Source: Viridibacillus arenosi (lineage in GTDB: Bacteria > Bacillota > Bacilli > Bacillales_A > Planococcaceae). Taken from it: DNA of 64,000 nucleotides. The stretch spans positions 310,001 through 374,000 of the forward strand of contig NZ_MSPW01000002.1 of assembly GCF_001955655.1 (NCBI RefSeq), given 5' to 3'. Numbering within the stretch: the stretch's first letter is position 1; every line of letters starts with the position of its first letter. Shown in pieces: positions 19,886 through 27,833 of this stretch. The position numbers and the translations under genes are program-made. The notes beneath the pieces are model-generated. The model saw only the letters and a list, made by a program, of their open reading frames with translations. It was not told the DNA's origin and did no database searches.

Positions 19886-19966
19886 TACAAAAAATGTAAA
19901 ATAAATAATATTTATTCTTAAAATTAAAAGATTTAACATAGTTGTGCTCTTAAGGGGGAGAAGCTG

Positions 19967-21139
19967 ATGATTCAATTAGTACCACTAGAAGACAGTGAAC
20001 AAGTTCATCGTTTACGAGATTATAGTTTTTCGAATAAATATATTGGTGAAAAAAGAGATGATTTTCAATATTGGGTAGAATATAGTACAACAATTGGAGC
20101 ATATGATGGAAGAAAATTAGTTGGTCAATTGCTTGTGCTACCCCTAAACATGACAATCCACCAAACCACATACAAAATGGGCGGTATTGGATTTGTATGC
20201 ACTTATCCTGAGTATCGAAATAGAGGGATTATGAAAAAATTGATGACTCGTGCTTTGGAAGAAATGCGAGAAAATGGTCAATGTATCTCTGTATTAGCAC
20301 CATTTTCTGTCTCCTTTTATCGTTATTTCGGTTGGGAATTATTTTTTGATAAGCTGAATTATTCAATACCTACTGAAGCCTTCCCTAATTTCGGTAATCA
20401 GTTAGATGTTGTAAAAAGATTTAGTTTTGAATGGCTTGATGAACAGCTTTTTGATGAGGTATGTACTTTTTATAATGACAATGCAGGGATAATGAATGGC
20501 TTTATGAAGCGTGATACAGCTTGGTGGAAAAGAATTCAGCGTAGAGAGCCCGACAGTCATTTTGCAGCTTATTATAAAGACGATGAAATCCAAGGTTTCG
20601 TACGCTATCAAATTCAAAATCTCACTTTTATTATTAAAGACTTTGTTGTAAAGGATCATTTTGCTGAGAAGGCAATGTGGCGCTATATTTCGTCTCATAG
20701 TGCAAGTGTTTATCACATTACTGGTAATACAGCAGGAACAAGTCATTTCGGATTCCACTTTAACCAACCACAATTTAAGAAAGAGCTTGTTCAAGATTGT
20801 ATGGTGAGAATTGTTGATGTTGAAGCATTTTTAAAAGAATACAATTGGGCAGAGTTAACGGAAAAGTTGTATTTACGTATTCAGGACCCGTTTGCCCAGT
20901 GGAATGAGAAGCTTTACTGTATCAATCGAGAAGGTCAAACAGAAGTAATTGAAATGGATAGCATACCTAATGGCCAAATTCTATCTTTGTCGATTAATAT
21001 TTTTTCAGCTCTAATAGTTGGATATTTAAGCATAGCAGAATCAATGCTATACGCTGATCATCAACTTGATGATTCAGCCTTAATGCTTTGGAACAAAGCG
21101 TTAAGAACAGAAAAACCGGCATTTTATGAATATTTTTAA
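19967..21139 (+). CDS. GNAT acetyltransferase, Eis-like two-domain type
   Basis: 390 residues. The N-terminal GNAT domain has the acetyl-CoA binding region (VCTYPEYRNRGIMKKLMTRA near 73-92) and ends in the family segment SFYRYFGWE. A second GNAT-like half and a C-terminal sterol-carrier-like domain (about 290-390) match the Eis group of acetyltransferases. The substrate is unknown; Eis relatives acetylate amines or lysines, and its place between two amino-sugar operons could be chance. AAGGGGGAG sits seven bases before the ATG at 19967. It is probably monocistronic, between the ptsI terminator and the PTS promoter region. Confidence 0.8.
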   Translation: MIQLVPLEDSEQVHRLRDYSFSNKYIGEKRDDFQYWVEYSTTIGAYDGRKLVGQLLVLPLNMTIHQTTYKMGGIGFVCTYPEYRNRGIMKKLMTRALEEMRENGQCISVLAPFSVSFYRYFGWELFFDKLNYSIPTEAFPNFGNQLDVVKRFSFEWLDEQLFDEVCTFYNDNAGIMNGFMKRDTAWWKRIQRREPDSHFAAYYKDDEIQGFVRYQIQNLTFIIKDFVVKDHFAEKAMWRYISSHSASVYHITGNTAGTSHFGFHFNQPQFKKELVQDCMVRIVDVEAFLKEYNWAELTEKLYLRIQDPFAQWNEKLYCINREGQTEVIEMDSIPNGQILSLSINIFSALIVGYLSIAESMLYADHQLDDSALMLWNKALRTEKPAFYEYF

Positions 21140-21188
21140 TGTGTTTTTAAACGAATATAAAGTTTATCAAAAAAATTTTGAAAAAAAC

Positions 21189-21204
21189 TTTGGACTATAC
21201 CAGT
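21189..21204 (+). promoter_or_regulatory. NagR-like operator 1 of the PTS operon
   Basis: TTTGGACTATACCAGT contains TGGACTATACCA; read on the other strand this is TGGTATAGTCCA, one base different from the second site and close to the site in front of nagA. Confidence 0.6.
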
Positions 21205-21292
21205 TATTAGAAAAATCAGTGAATTCAAGCTATTTATGAATATGCCAATAATAAAATGCGAATAAAAGGAAAATAAAGCGCGTTTAAGGTAT

Positions 21293-21308
21293 TGTGGTAT
21301 AGACCAAT
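21293..21308 (+). promoter_or_regulatory. NagR-like operator 2 of the PTS operon
   Basis: TGTGGTATAGACCAAT contains TGGTATAGACCA, which differs at one base from the perfect palindrome TGGTCTAGACCA known for NagR/YvoA. The included TGGTATAGA can also be read as an extended -10 (21295-21303), so the operator may overlap the promoter. The two sites are 104 bases apart, which could allow looping. Confidence 0.65.
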
Positions 21309-21358
21309 TTCTGCTATTCTCAATTTAGGAGTTAAATTACAAAAAAGGGGTGCTCTTC

Positions 21359-21670
21359 ATGAAGAATATTATGCTCGTTTGTGTGGCAGGTATGAGTACT
21401 AGTTTACTAGTAACTAAAATGCAAAAAGCTGCTGAGGGACAAAATTTAGCTGCTGATATTTTCGCAATTTCAGAAAGTGAAGTTGATTCTACATTAGCAA
21501 ATAAAAATATCGATGTCTTATTATTGGGACCTCAAGTACGCTATTTAAAGGGACCATTTGAAGCGAAATATAAAGCTAAAAACTTCCCAATCGAAGTAAT
21601 TAATATGAGTGATTATGGCATGATGGACGGCGAAAAAGTGTTGCAACATGCACTTAATTTAATTGGATAA
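21359..21670 (+). CDS. PTS IIB component, lactose/cellobiose/chitobiose family
   Basis: 103 residues. It carries phosphate on a cysteine from IIA to the incoming sugar. The P-loop VCVAGMSTSLLVTKMQ puts the phospho-Cys at residue 8, almost identical to LicB/CelA proteins. A GTG at 21350 lies within the AAGGGGTG ribosome binding site, so the ATG at 21359 is used. It heads the operon IIB-IIA-IIC-MupG. The sugar cannot be read from this subunit. Confidence 0.93.
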   Translation: MKNIMLVCVAGMSTSLLVTKMQKAAEGQNLAADIFAISESEVDSTLANKNIDVLLLGPQVRYLKGPFEAKYKAKNFPIEVINMSDYGMMDGEKVLQHALNLIG

Positions 21671-21688
21671 TCAAGGAGGTTTACGGTC

Positions 21689-22009
21689 ATGCAAGAAACA
21701 GATTTATTACAGTCAATTATGGGGCTGATTTTACACAGCGGTAACGTAAAAAGTGATTGTATGGAAGCGATTCAACTGGCTAAACAAGGAAATGTAAGCG
21801 CTGCTAAAGAGAAAATTACATTAGCTAATAAATCTTTAATAGAAGCACATCACTCTCAAACAGCGTTATTAACACAAGAAGCTAGAGGAGAAAAAGTAGA
21901 GGTTTCTATCATGTTAGTCCATGCACAGGATCACTTGATGAACGCTATTACTTTTAAAGATTTAGCAATTGAAATTATTGATTTATATGACCGTCTACAA
22001 GGGGCTTAA
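21689..22009 (+). CDS. PTS IIA component, lactose/cellobiose/chitobiose family
   Basis: 106 residues, an all-helical trimeric IIA. The phosphorylated histidine is in MLVHAQDHLM near residues 70-80. It takes phosphate from HPr, encoded at 17821, and gives it to the IIB encoded upstream. AAGGAGG sits nine bases before the ATG; the gap to the IIB gene is 18 bases. Confidence 0.93.
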   Translation: MQETDLLQSIMGLILHSGNVKSDCMEAIQLAKQGNVSAAKEKITLANKSLIEAHHSQTALLTQEARGEKVEVSIMLVHAQDHLMNAITFKDLAIEIIDLYDRLQGA

Positions 22010-22067
22010 CATCAGTTTTGATGTTTACCATATAAATAATCTATAACACAAGGGAGTGTGGAGAGGG

Positions 22068-23399
22068 ATGTTTCGTTTTTTAGAGGAGAAGTTCGTTCCA
22101 GTAGCAGCAAGGGTTGGGAATCAGCGACATTTAGTTGCAATCCGTGACGGCTTTATTACAATCATGCCACTGACAATTATCGGTTCATTAGCGGTATTAT
22201 TCAATGGTTTACCAATTAAAGCATATCAAAAACTAATGGACTCTATTTGGGATCATGGAACATGGACGCAATGGGGCGGCAATATGTGGAATGCTACATT
22301 TGCTATTATGTCCTTGCTTCTTGCCTTTACAGTTTCATATCACTTAGCTAAGAGCTATGGTAAAGATGGATTGACTGCAGGGGTAATCAGTTTATCTTGT
22401 TATATGACTTTCGGAACATTCGGTGAAGGCGGCCTAAGTGGATTAACCACCGGGACCGGGGGGATATTCGTCGCATTAATAGTTTCTCTGTTATCTTCAG
22501 AACTATTTTCAAGGTTATCAGGTAACAAACGTTTATTGATTAAAATGCCAGATGGTGTTCCACCTGCAGTTTCAAAATCTTTTGCAGCTTTATTACCTGC
22601 TATTATTACAATTGCAACATTTGCGTTGGTAAGAACAGTTATTTCAACAAGCTTTGATATTCCAGATATTATATCTTCATTCTATACAACGATTCAAGAA
22701 CCATTTATGGGTCTAACAAATACATGGGCTGCAGGTTTGCTATTAGCTTTCGTACCTGTATTCTTATGGTCATTCGGTATTCACGGTGCGAACATTATCG
22801 ACCCATTCATGCAAACTATTAATCTTCCAGCTATTGCTGAAAACCTTAAAGCAATAAATGCGGGTGAAGCTGCACCATATATTATTAACAAGCCATTCTT
22901 TGATGCCTTCGTTAATATGGGTGGATCAGGAACAACAATTGCTTTAGTAATCGCAATAATTCTTTTTGCTAGAAAGAATAAGCAATATAGTACGGTAGGT
23001 AGAATAGGTGCAGCACCAGCATTATTTAATATTAATGAACCTTTAATGTTCGGTCTACCTATTATTTTAAATCCAATTTTAGTTATTCCATTTATTCTTA
23101 CTCCAATGGTCAATGTAACAATTGCCTATTTCGCAACAAAATGGGGCTTCGTACCAGCTGCGACAATTGCAACACCTTGGACAACACCACCAATTATTAA
23201 TGGTTGGTTAGCAACACAATCATGGACTGGTGGATTACTGAGTGTAGTATTAATAACAATCTCAGTATGTATTTATCTACCATTTGTAATGATGTCATCA
23301 AAAGCTGCTAAATTAGATAAAACAGAAGGCACACAAGAAACGAAAAAAAATCAATCAGTAGTGATGAAAAAAGAAGTAGCAGAAAAAGTAGAAGTTTAA
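22068..23399 (+). CDS. PTS IIC component, lactose/cellobiose/chitobiose family
   Basis: 443 residues from the ATG at 22068; an in-frame GTG at 22056 overlaps the AGGGAG motif and is less likely. The N-terminus FLEEKFVPVAARVGNQRHL is typical of LicC/CelB permeases. About ten hydrophobic segments follow, with the conserved FNINEPLMFGLPIILNP motif involved in sugar binding. It moves and phosphorylates a disaccharide, with cellobiose, chitobiose or MurNAc-GlcNAc as the candidates. The basic C-terminal tail (about 420-443) is cytosolic. Confidence 0.93.
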   Translation: MFRFLEEKFVPVAARVGNQRHLVAIRDGFITIMPLTIIGSLAVLFNGLPIKAYQKLMDSIWDHGTWTQWGGNMWNATFAIMSLLLAFTVSYHLAKSYGKDGLTAGVISLSCYMTFGTFGEGGLSGLTTGTGGIFVALIVSLLSSELFSRLSGNKRLLIKMPDGVPPAVSKSFAALLPAIITIATFALVRTVISTSFDIPDIISSFYTTIQEPFMGLTNTWAAGLLLAFVPVFLWSFGIHGANIIDPFMQTINLPAIAENLKAINAGEAAPYIINKPFFDAFVNMGGSGTTIALVIAIILFARKNKQYSTVGRIGAAPALFNINEPLMFGLPIILNPILVIPFILTPMVNVTIAYFATKWGFVPAATIATPWTTPPIINGWLATQSWTGGLLSVVLITISVCIYLPFVMMSSKAAKLDKTEGTQETKKNQSVVMKKEVAEKVEV

Positions 23400-23423
23400 T
23401 AGATGGTAAGCGGAGGTATTCAA

Positions 23424-24521
23424 ATGAGAAGATTAGGAATTTCAATTTATCCTCAACATAGCACACTAGAGGAAATGCAAAACTATATCCAACTAGCTCA
23501 TGATCACGGTTTTAGTCGGATATTCACTTGTCTAATGTCTATGAAAAATAATGAGGAAAAAGAAAAGTTACAACAAATTAATCAATTTGCGCAACAGCTT
23601 GGCTTTGATATTTCCGCTGACATCGCTCCGCAAGTTTTTGAGGAATTAGGCTTAACTTATAGAGATATCGCATTCTTGAAAGAGCAATATCACTTAGCCG
23701 CTTTACGCTTAGATATGGGATTCTCAGGACAGGAGGAGGCGTTCATGTCATTGGACGTTTCTAACTTAAAAGTCGAGCTTAATATTAGTAACGGTACAAA
23801 ATATGTAGAAAATATTTTGTCTTATCAACCAAACCGTGAAAATATTATTGGCTGCCATAATTTCTATCCAAGAAAGTATACAGGTCTTTCGAGAGAACAT
23901 TTTATTAAATCTTCAAAGTTATTCAAAGATAATCATATTCGTACTGCGGCGATGATTTCTTCGAATTATGCGCAGTATGGACCTTGGGAGGAAACACCGT
24001 ACGGCTTACCTACATTAGAAGAGCATCGCGGTTTACCTATCACAGTTCAAGCAAAAGATCTTTGGCATACTGGCTTAATTGATGATTTGATCATTGGGAA
24101 TATGTATGCAACTGAAGAAGAACTACAAGCATTAGGAAAACTGAATCGTCAAAAATTAGAACTTGATATTGTACCATCAGCGGAAAATTCAGAGGTGGAA
24201 AATAAAATCATCTTTGAAGAACCTCACTTTAACCGTGGTGATGTCTCTGAATATGTGATTCGCAGTACACAATCTCGAGTTAAATATAAAGCGGAGCAAT
24301 TCAAACCGCATGATGTATTTGATATTCAAACAGGGGATATCACGATAGATAATGATGAGGATATCCGTTACAAAGGTGAGTTACAGTTAGTGCTAAAGGA
24401 TATACCGAATTCAGGAAGTACGAATATTGTAGCCAAAGTAGTACAGGAAGAAATTTATTTGCTTGAGAAAATTCAACCATGGGAATCATTTGGATTTAAT
24501 ATGGTAGAGAAAAAAAGTTAG
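23424..24521 (+). CDS. DUF871 / MupG-family phospho-glycosidase
   Basis: 365 residues from the ATG at 23424 (GGAGG at 23412-23416; an earlier ATG at 23403 has no such site). It starts with RRLGISIYPQHSTLEEM, the beginning of the TIM-barrel DUF871 domain; a C-terminal cyclophilin-like domain follows from about 245. A member of this family, S. aureus MupG, is a 6-phospho-N-acetylmuramidase that splits MurNAc-6P-GlcNAc. Here it follows a disaccharide PTS, so it probably cleaves the phosphorylated disaccharide. No murQ is in the window, so MurNAc specificity is unproven. Confidence 0.85.
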   Translation: MRRLGISIYPQHSTLEEMQNYIQLAHDHGFSRIFTCLMSMKNNEEKEKLQQINQFAQQLGFDISADIAPQVFEELGLTYRDIAFLKEQYHLAALRLDMGFSGQEEAFMSLDVSNLKVELNISNGTKYVENILSYQPNRENIIGCHNFYPRKYTGLSREHFIKSSKLFKDNHIRTAAMISSNYAQYGPWEETPYGLPTLEEHRGLPITVQAKDLWHTGLIDDLIIGNMYATEEELQALGKLNRQKLELDIVPSAENSEVENKIIFEEPHFNRGDVSEYVIRSTQSRVKYKAEQFKPHDVFDIQTGDITIDNDEDIRYKGELQLVLKDIPNSGSTNIVAKVVQEEIYLLEKIQPWESFGFNMVEKKS

Positions 24522-24525
24522 AATG

Positions 24526-24573
24526 AGTAAAAGGGTTGAGTGCTATGTTCTATAGTTCTCAATCCTTTTTACT
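24526..24573 (+). terminator. Terminator between the MupG-type gene and the kinase gene
   Basis: AGTAAAAGGGTTGAG pairs with CTCAATCCTTTTTACT. The T-run is part of the stem, so efficiency is uncertain and some read-through into the kinase gene is likely. Confidence 0.6.
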
Positions 24574-24608
24574 TATCTTTGATGAAGTAAGTAGCTAGGG
24601 GGATAAAG

Positions 24609-25595
24609 ATGTTTGTATTAGCGATTGATGGCGGCGGCACCAAAACATGTGCTGTTATTAGTGACGAAAGCGGACATATACATGCAATGGTGACAGTCGG
24701 TAAAAGTAATCCAACGACAATGAGTCAAAAAGAGTTTGAACAGGTAATCGATCAAGTATTAATAATATTAAAATCACAAAATCCAATAGCTTTTGCGCAA
24801 ATTGCAAGTTGCTTTGCAGGTATGGCTGGGGTGAAAGAAAAACAATATGATTCAATACTAATAGATGTTTTACATAGTCACTTACCAAAAGAGGCGACGA
24901 TTGAAATAGCAAATGATGCAACTAATGCATTATATGCTGGCACTTTAGGTTCTGAAGGAATTGTGCAAATTGCAGGAACTGGAGCCATTACATTAGGGTT
25001 AGATGAACAACACCACATTATACGTACATCTGGGTGGGGGTATTTGTTTGATGATGAAGGAAGTGGCTATGATTTAGGGGTACAGGCTTTAAAAGCTGTA
25101 TTTAAAGCTTATGATGGCAGGGGATATCAAACCAATCTAACAGCTAGGTTGTGTCAGCACTTTCAAGTAGACGGGGTTCCTCAAATAATTGACCAAGTCT
25201 ACGGAGAAAGGCATCCAAGAACCGTTATTTCTCCACTTAGTAAGTATGTAAGCGAAGAAGCACTTAAAGGAGATATAGTAGCTCGCATCATTATTCAAAA
25301 GGCATGCGAGAAATACTTCCAATCCATTAAAGCATGTTTAGATCAAATGGTTTGGTCTAAAGAAAAAATTCCTGTTGTGTTGGCAGGTGGTGTGTTCTCG
25401 AATATAGAACTTTTCATTCCGCTTCTTCAAAAATTGGCACAAAAAGAAGTTATAGAAATTCAGTTTTACCCTTCGCTTATGCCACCAATTGGTGGAGCAG
25501 TTGTAGGTGGCTTGAAAAAATGTGGACAATACATAGATCCACGTTTTGTCGAGATATTTAATGAACAAATGTTGAAATCTGGTAGTGAAGTTTAA
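24609..25595 (+). CDS. BadF/BcrA-family N-acetylglucosamine/MurNAc kinase
   Basis: 328 residues. The actin-like ATPase fold shows the phosphate-1 motif AIDGGGTKT (residues 5-13), GTGAITLG with the characteristic SGWGYLFDDEGSGYDLG, and an adenosine motif near VVLAGGVF. Family members phosphorylate GlcNAc, and the clostridial MurK also MurNAc, at C6. Here it would act on the unphosphorylated sugar left after a phospho-disaccharide is split, giving GlcNAc-6P for NagA. AGGGGGAT precedes the ATG at 24609. Confidence 0.88.
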   Translation: MFVLAIDGGGTKTCAVISDESGHIHAMVTVGKSNPTTMSQKEFEQVIDQVLIILKSQNPIAFAQIASCFAGMAGVKEKQYDSILIDVLHSHLPKEATIEIANDATNALYAGTLGSEGIVQIAGTGAITLGLDEQHHIIRTSGWGYLFDDEGSGYDLGVQALKAVFKAYDGRGYQTNLTARLCQHFQVDGVPQIIDQVYGERHPRTVISPLSKYVSEEALKGDIVARIIIQKACEKYFQSIKACLDQMVWSKEKIPVVLAGGVFSNIELFIPLLQKLAQKEVIEIQFYPSLMPPIGGAVVGGLKKCGQYIDPRFVEIFNEQMLKSGSEV

Positions 25596-25604
25596 GTATT
25601 ATTT

Positions 25605-25655
25605 ATCCCGTAAATTGGCTATTTTTTTCTAGCAGCGAATTTACGGGATTTGTTT
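25605..25655 (+). terminator. Terminator after the amino-sugar kinase
   Basis: ATCCCGTAAATT pairs perfectly with AATTTACGGGAT and is followed by TTGTTTG. The rest of the gap to tcdA holds no clear promoter. Confidence 0.75.
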
Positions 25656-25819
25656 GATATTTGTTTTTGAATTTATCGAATTTCAAATTTACTATGAACT
25701 TTCCATACGTCAACCCTTGCAATCGCTTAGGTTTTTGTATATATTTTTCACGATACCTATTTTCTTACTAATAGGATAGGATTACTTACAAAATATAAAT
25801 TAAACGGAGTGAAAGGTAT

Positions 25820-26581
25820 ATGTTACATCAATTTTCACGTAATGAATTAGCCATTGGAACAGATGGAATAGATAAACTAAAAAATACTACTGTAGCGATT
25901 TTAGGTATTGGCGGTGTTGGATCATTTGCTGCTGAAGCTTGTGCAAGAAGTGGTGTTGGTCGCATCATCTTAGTAGATAAAGACGATGTAGATATTACGA
26001 ACATTAACCGTCAACTAGTTGCTTATATGTCGACAATTGGTCGCTCTAAATCAGCTGTTATGAAGGAGCGAATTGCTGATATTAACCCTGATTGTGAAGT
26101 CATAGATTTGCATATGTTCTACACAGAAGAAACGTATGAAAAGTTCTTCAGTTATGAACCAGATTATGTGATTGATGCGTCAGATACAGTGATTTATAAA
26201 ATTCATATTATGAAAGAGTGCTTAAAACGTGGTGTTAAAATAATTGCAAGTATGGGTGCAGCAAATAAAATGGATCCAACACGTTTCCAAATTGCTGATA
26301 TTTCCAAAACACATACTGATCCATTAGCGAAAGTAATTCGTGTGAAATTACGTAAAGAAGGTATTAAAAAAGGGATTCCTGTAATCTTCTCTGATGAGAG
26401 CCCGATTGTCGTGCGCCCAGATGTTGTACAAACAGTTGGTAAACCAGAAGCAGAAATTCGTAAAGCGCAATTGCCACCATCATCAAATGCGTTCGTACCA
26501 TCTTCAGTGGGATTAATCGCGGCTAGTTGGGTAGTACGAGATATTTTGAGTGATATTGAGATTAAAACGGTAAGAGATTAA
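25820..26581 (+). CDS. tcdA: tRNA threonylcarbamoyladenosine dehydratase
   Basis: 253 residues. It cyclises t6A at tRNA position 37 to ct6A using ATP. It is an E1/MoeB-like fold: GIGGVGSFAAEACARSGVGR near 30-49 binds ATP, DKDDVDITNINRQ near 53-65 is the E1 signature, and VIDASDTV near 114-121 follows. It equals B. subtilis yrvM, which lies directly after the 6S RNA there; here the amino-sugar island stands in between. The frame stays open for 53 more codons after its TAA (see findings). Confidence 0.95.
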   Translation: MLHQFSRNELAIGTDGIDKLKNTTVAILGIGGVGSFAAEACARSGVGRIILVDKDDVDITNINRQLVAYMSTIGRSKSAVMKERIADINPDCEVIDLHMFYTEETYEKFFSYEPDYVIDASDTVIYKIHIMKECLKRGVKIIASMGAANKMDPTRFQIADISKTHTDPLAKVIRVKLRKEGIKKGIPVIFSDESPIVVRPDVVQTVGKPEAEIRKAQLPPSSNAFVPSSVGLIAASWVVRDILSDIEIKTVRD

Positions 26582-26743
26582 TTTAGCTCGTCAAATGAAA
26601 TAATAGCGAAAAAACTATTGTCTAATTGCCCGAGTTGTAATGATAAATGTTTAGAAACTAATTTCGGTAATGAAAATGATAAAGTTAGCTATGGTTTAAA
26701 GGTTGATATAGGTTCTAAATTGAAATTAAAAAACTTCATGTGA
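26582..26743 (+). other. Open frame following tcdA, unassigned
   Basis: Directly after the tcdA TAA the same frame continues for 53 codons to TGA at 26741. It encodes a Cys motif (NCPSCNDKC) and then a charged stretch. No start codon with a ribosome binding site is visible; the only in-frame TTG (about 26618) lacks one. It may be a decayed gene end or chance. Confidence 0.25.
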
Positions 26744-26761
26744 ATATGGAGAGATTAAAAT

Positions 26762-26791
26762 GCAAAAGCTTATGAGCTTTTGCTTTTTTTT
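26762..26791 (+). terminator. Terminator after tcdA
   Basis: GCAAAAGCT pairs with AGCTTTTGC over a four-base loop, followed by eight T. Confidence 0.9.
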
Positions 26792-26840
26792 GTTAAAAGG
26801 GATGAAAATTAATAAATGGATAAAAATGTTTAAAATTCAA

Positions 26841-26893
26841 TTGAAAAGTATATCGACTGCTGATATAATTTATGTATCGGCTAGCGATATAAT
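26841..26893 (+). promoter_or_regulatory. Promoter and repeated operators of the PadR cassette
   Basis: TTGAAA (26841-26846) and TATAAT (26864-26869, with TG one base before) are 17 bases apart. Two related dyads follow: ATATC-N7-GATAT at 26850-26866 across the -10, and TATCG-N5-CGATA at 26875-26889 downstream. Each ends in GATATAATT, so the segment looks like a 24-base tandem duplication. These are plausible sites for the PadR repressor encoded next. Confidence 0.6.
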
Positions 26894-26921
26894 TGCTGTT
26901 GATGTAAAGAGGTGATTTTAT

Positions 26922-27242
26922 ATGCAACAACATGGACCTTTAACAGAAGGTGTGTATTATATTTTGCTGGCGTTATATGAACCAAGGCATGGATATGGCA
27001 TTATGCAATTGGTAGAATCATTGAGCAAGGGGCGTGTACAGCTTGGACCAGGCACTTTATACGGAGCTCTTAAGTCCTTGGTTGAGAGAGGTTGGATTGA
27101 AACTGTTGAGGCTGAAGAGTCAACCAGAAAGAAACAATATATGATTACTGCTCAAGGAAAAAGTGAAGTGGAAGCTGAAATAATTAGGATGAAAGAATTA
27201 ATAATGAATGGAGAATTGATGATAAAAGGAGGGATTGAATAG
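26922..27242 (+). CDS. PadR-family transcriptional regulator
   Basis: 106 residues. It has the winged-helix PadR fold with the family segment LYEPRHGYGIMQ near 22-33, LGPGTLYGALKSLVERGWI near 44-62 and a short dimerising C-terminal helix. Regulators of this type usually repress an adjacent transporter operon and respond to a drug or a membrane-active compound. AGAGGTGA precedes the ATG. The next gene begins directly after its stop, so the regulator probably controls its own operon. Confidence 0.93.
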   Translation: MQQHGPLTEGVYYILLALYEPRHGYGIMQLVESLSKGRVQLGPGTLYGALKSLVERGWIETVEAEESTRKKQYMITAQGKSEVEAEIIRMKELIMNGELMIKGGIE

Positions 27243-27773
27243 GTGAAGGGCGCATATAATTGTTTTTGGGACTTTGAAAAGGAAGAACAATGGTTAAACT
27301 CACAATCTAAAAAAGGTCTACAACTAAAAAAAGTGAATTATTTTCGATATACGTTTGAAGAGGATGCAACCGTAAATTATAACTATAGGCTAGAAAAACT
27401 TAAAGACAAAACAAATCATCGAGATAATAAAGAGTATATCGAGTTTTTACAAGATAGTGGTATAGAACATGTAGATACTTACTTTGGATGGGTCTATTTA
27501 AGAAAAGATGCGAGTGAAGAACCTTTTGAACTTTATACTGATACGGCATCTAAAATGGCTCATTATAATCGAATTATCGCAATTCCAAGTGCTATTATCG
27601 TATTCAATGTACTCATATTTTTCATCAATCTTTTCTTGAGTAAAGAATCGGATGTTACAAATTTTATTATTGGTATTAATCTGGGTATGGCAGTTACCTT
27701 ATTTACTTTTATTCTATATACATTTAATAAAATCAGGAAACTAAAAAAATCTCAGATATTGTTTCATATTTGA
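27243..27773 (+). CDS. DUF2812 membrane protein
   Basis: 176 residues from a GTG that touches the padR stop; AAAGGAGGG lies nine bases upstream. The N-terminal soluble part (KGAYNCFWDFEKEEQWLN... to about 110) is the DUF2812 domain. Two membrane segments follow, near 117-135 and 142-162, with a basic tail. DUF2812 genes are typically paired with padR, as here. The function is unknown; a membrane partner in envelope sensing is a guess. Confidence 0.85.
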   Translation: MKGAYNCFWDFEKEEQWLNSQSKKGLQLKKVNYFRYTFEEDATVNYNYRLEKLKDKTNHRDNKEYIEFLQDSGIEHVDTYFGWVYLRKDASEEPFELYTDTASKMAHYNRIIAIPSAIIVFNVLIFFINLFLSKESDVTNFIIGINLGMAVTLFTFILYTFNKIRKLKKSQILFHI

Positions 27774-27833
27774 AAAAAATGTAAAACTAGATTGCTAGTA
27801 AAATGTAAATGCATTTAGAAAAGGAGACTTTCA

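Noticed and set aside
20402-20794. 130-codon open frame antisense to the GNAT acetyltransferase gene
   Set aside because: No ribosome binding site or recognisable domain, and the sense strand codes for a coherent protein.
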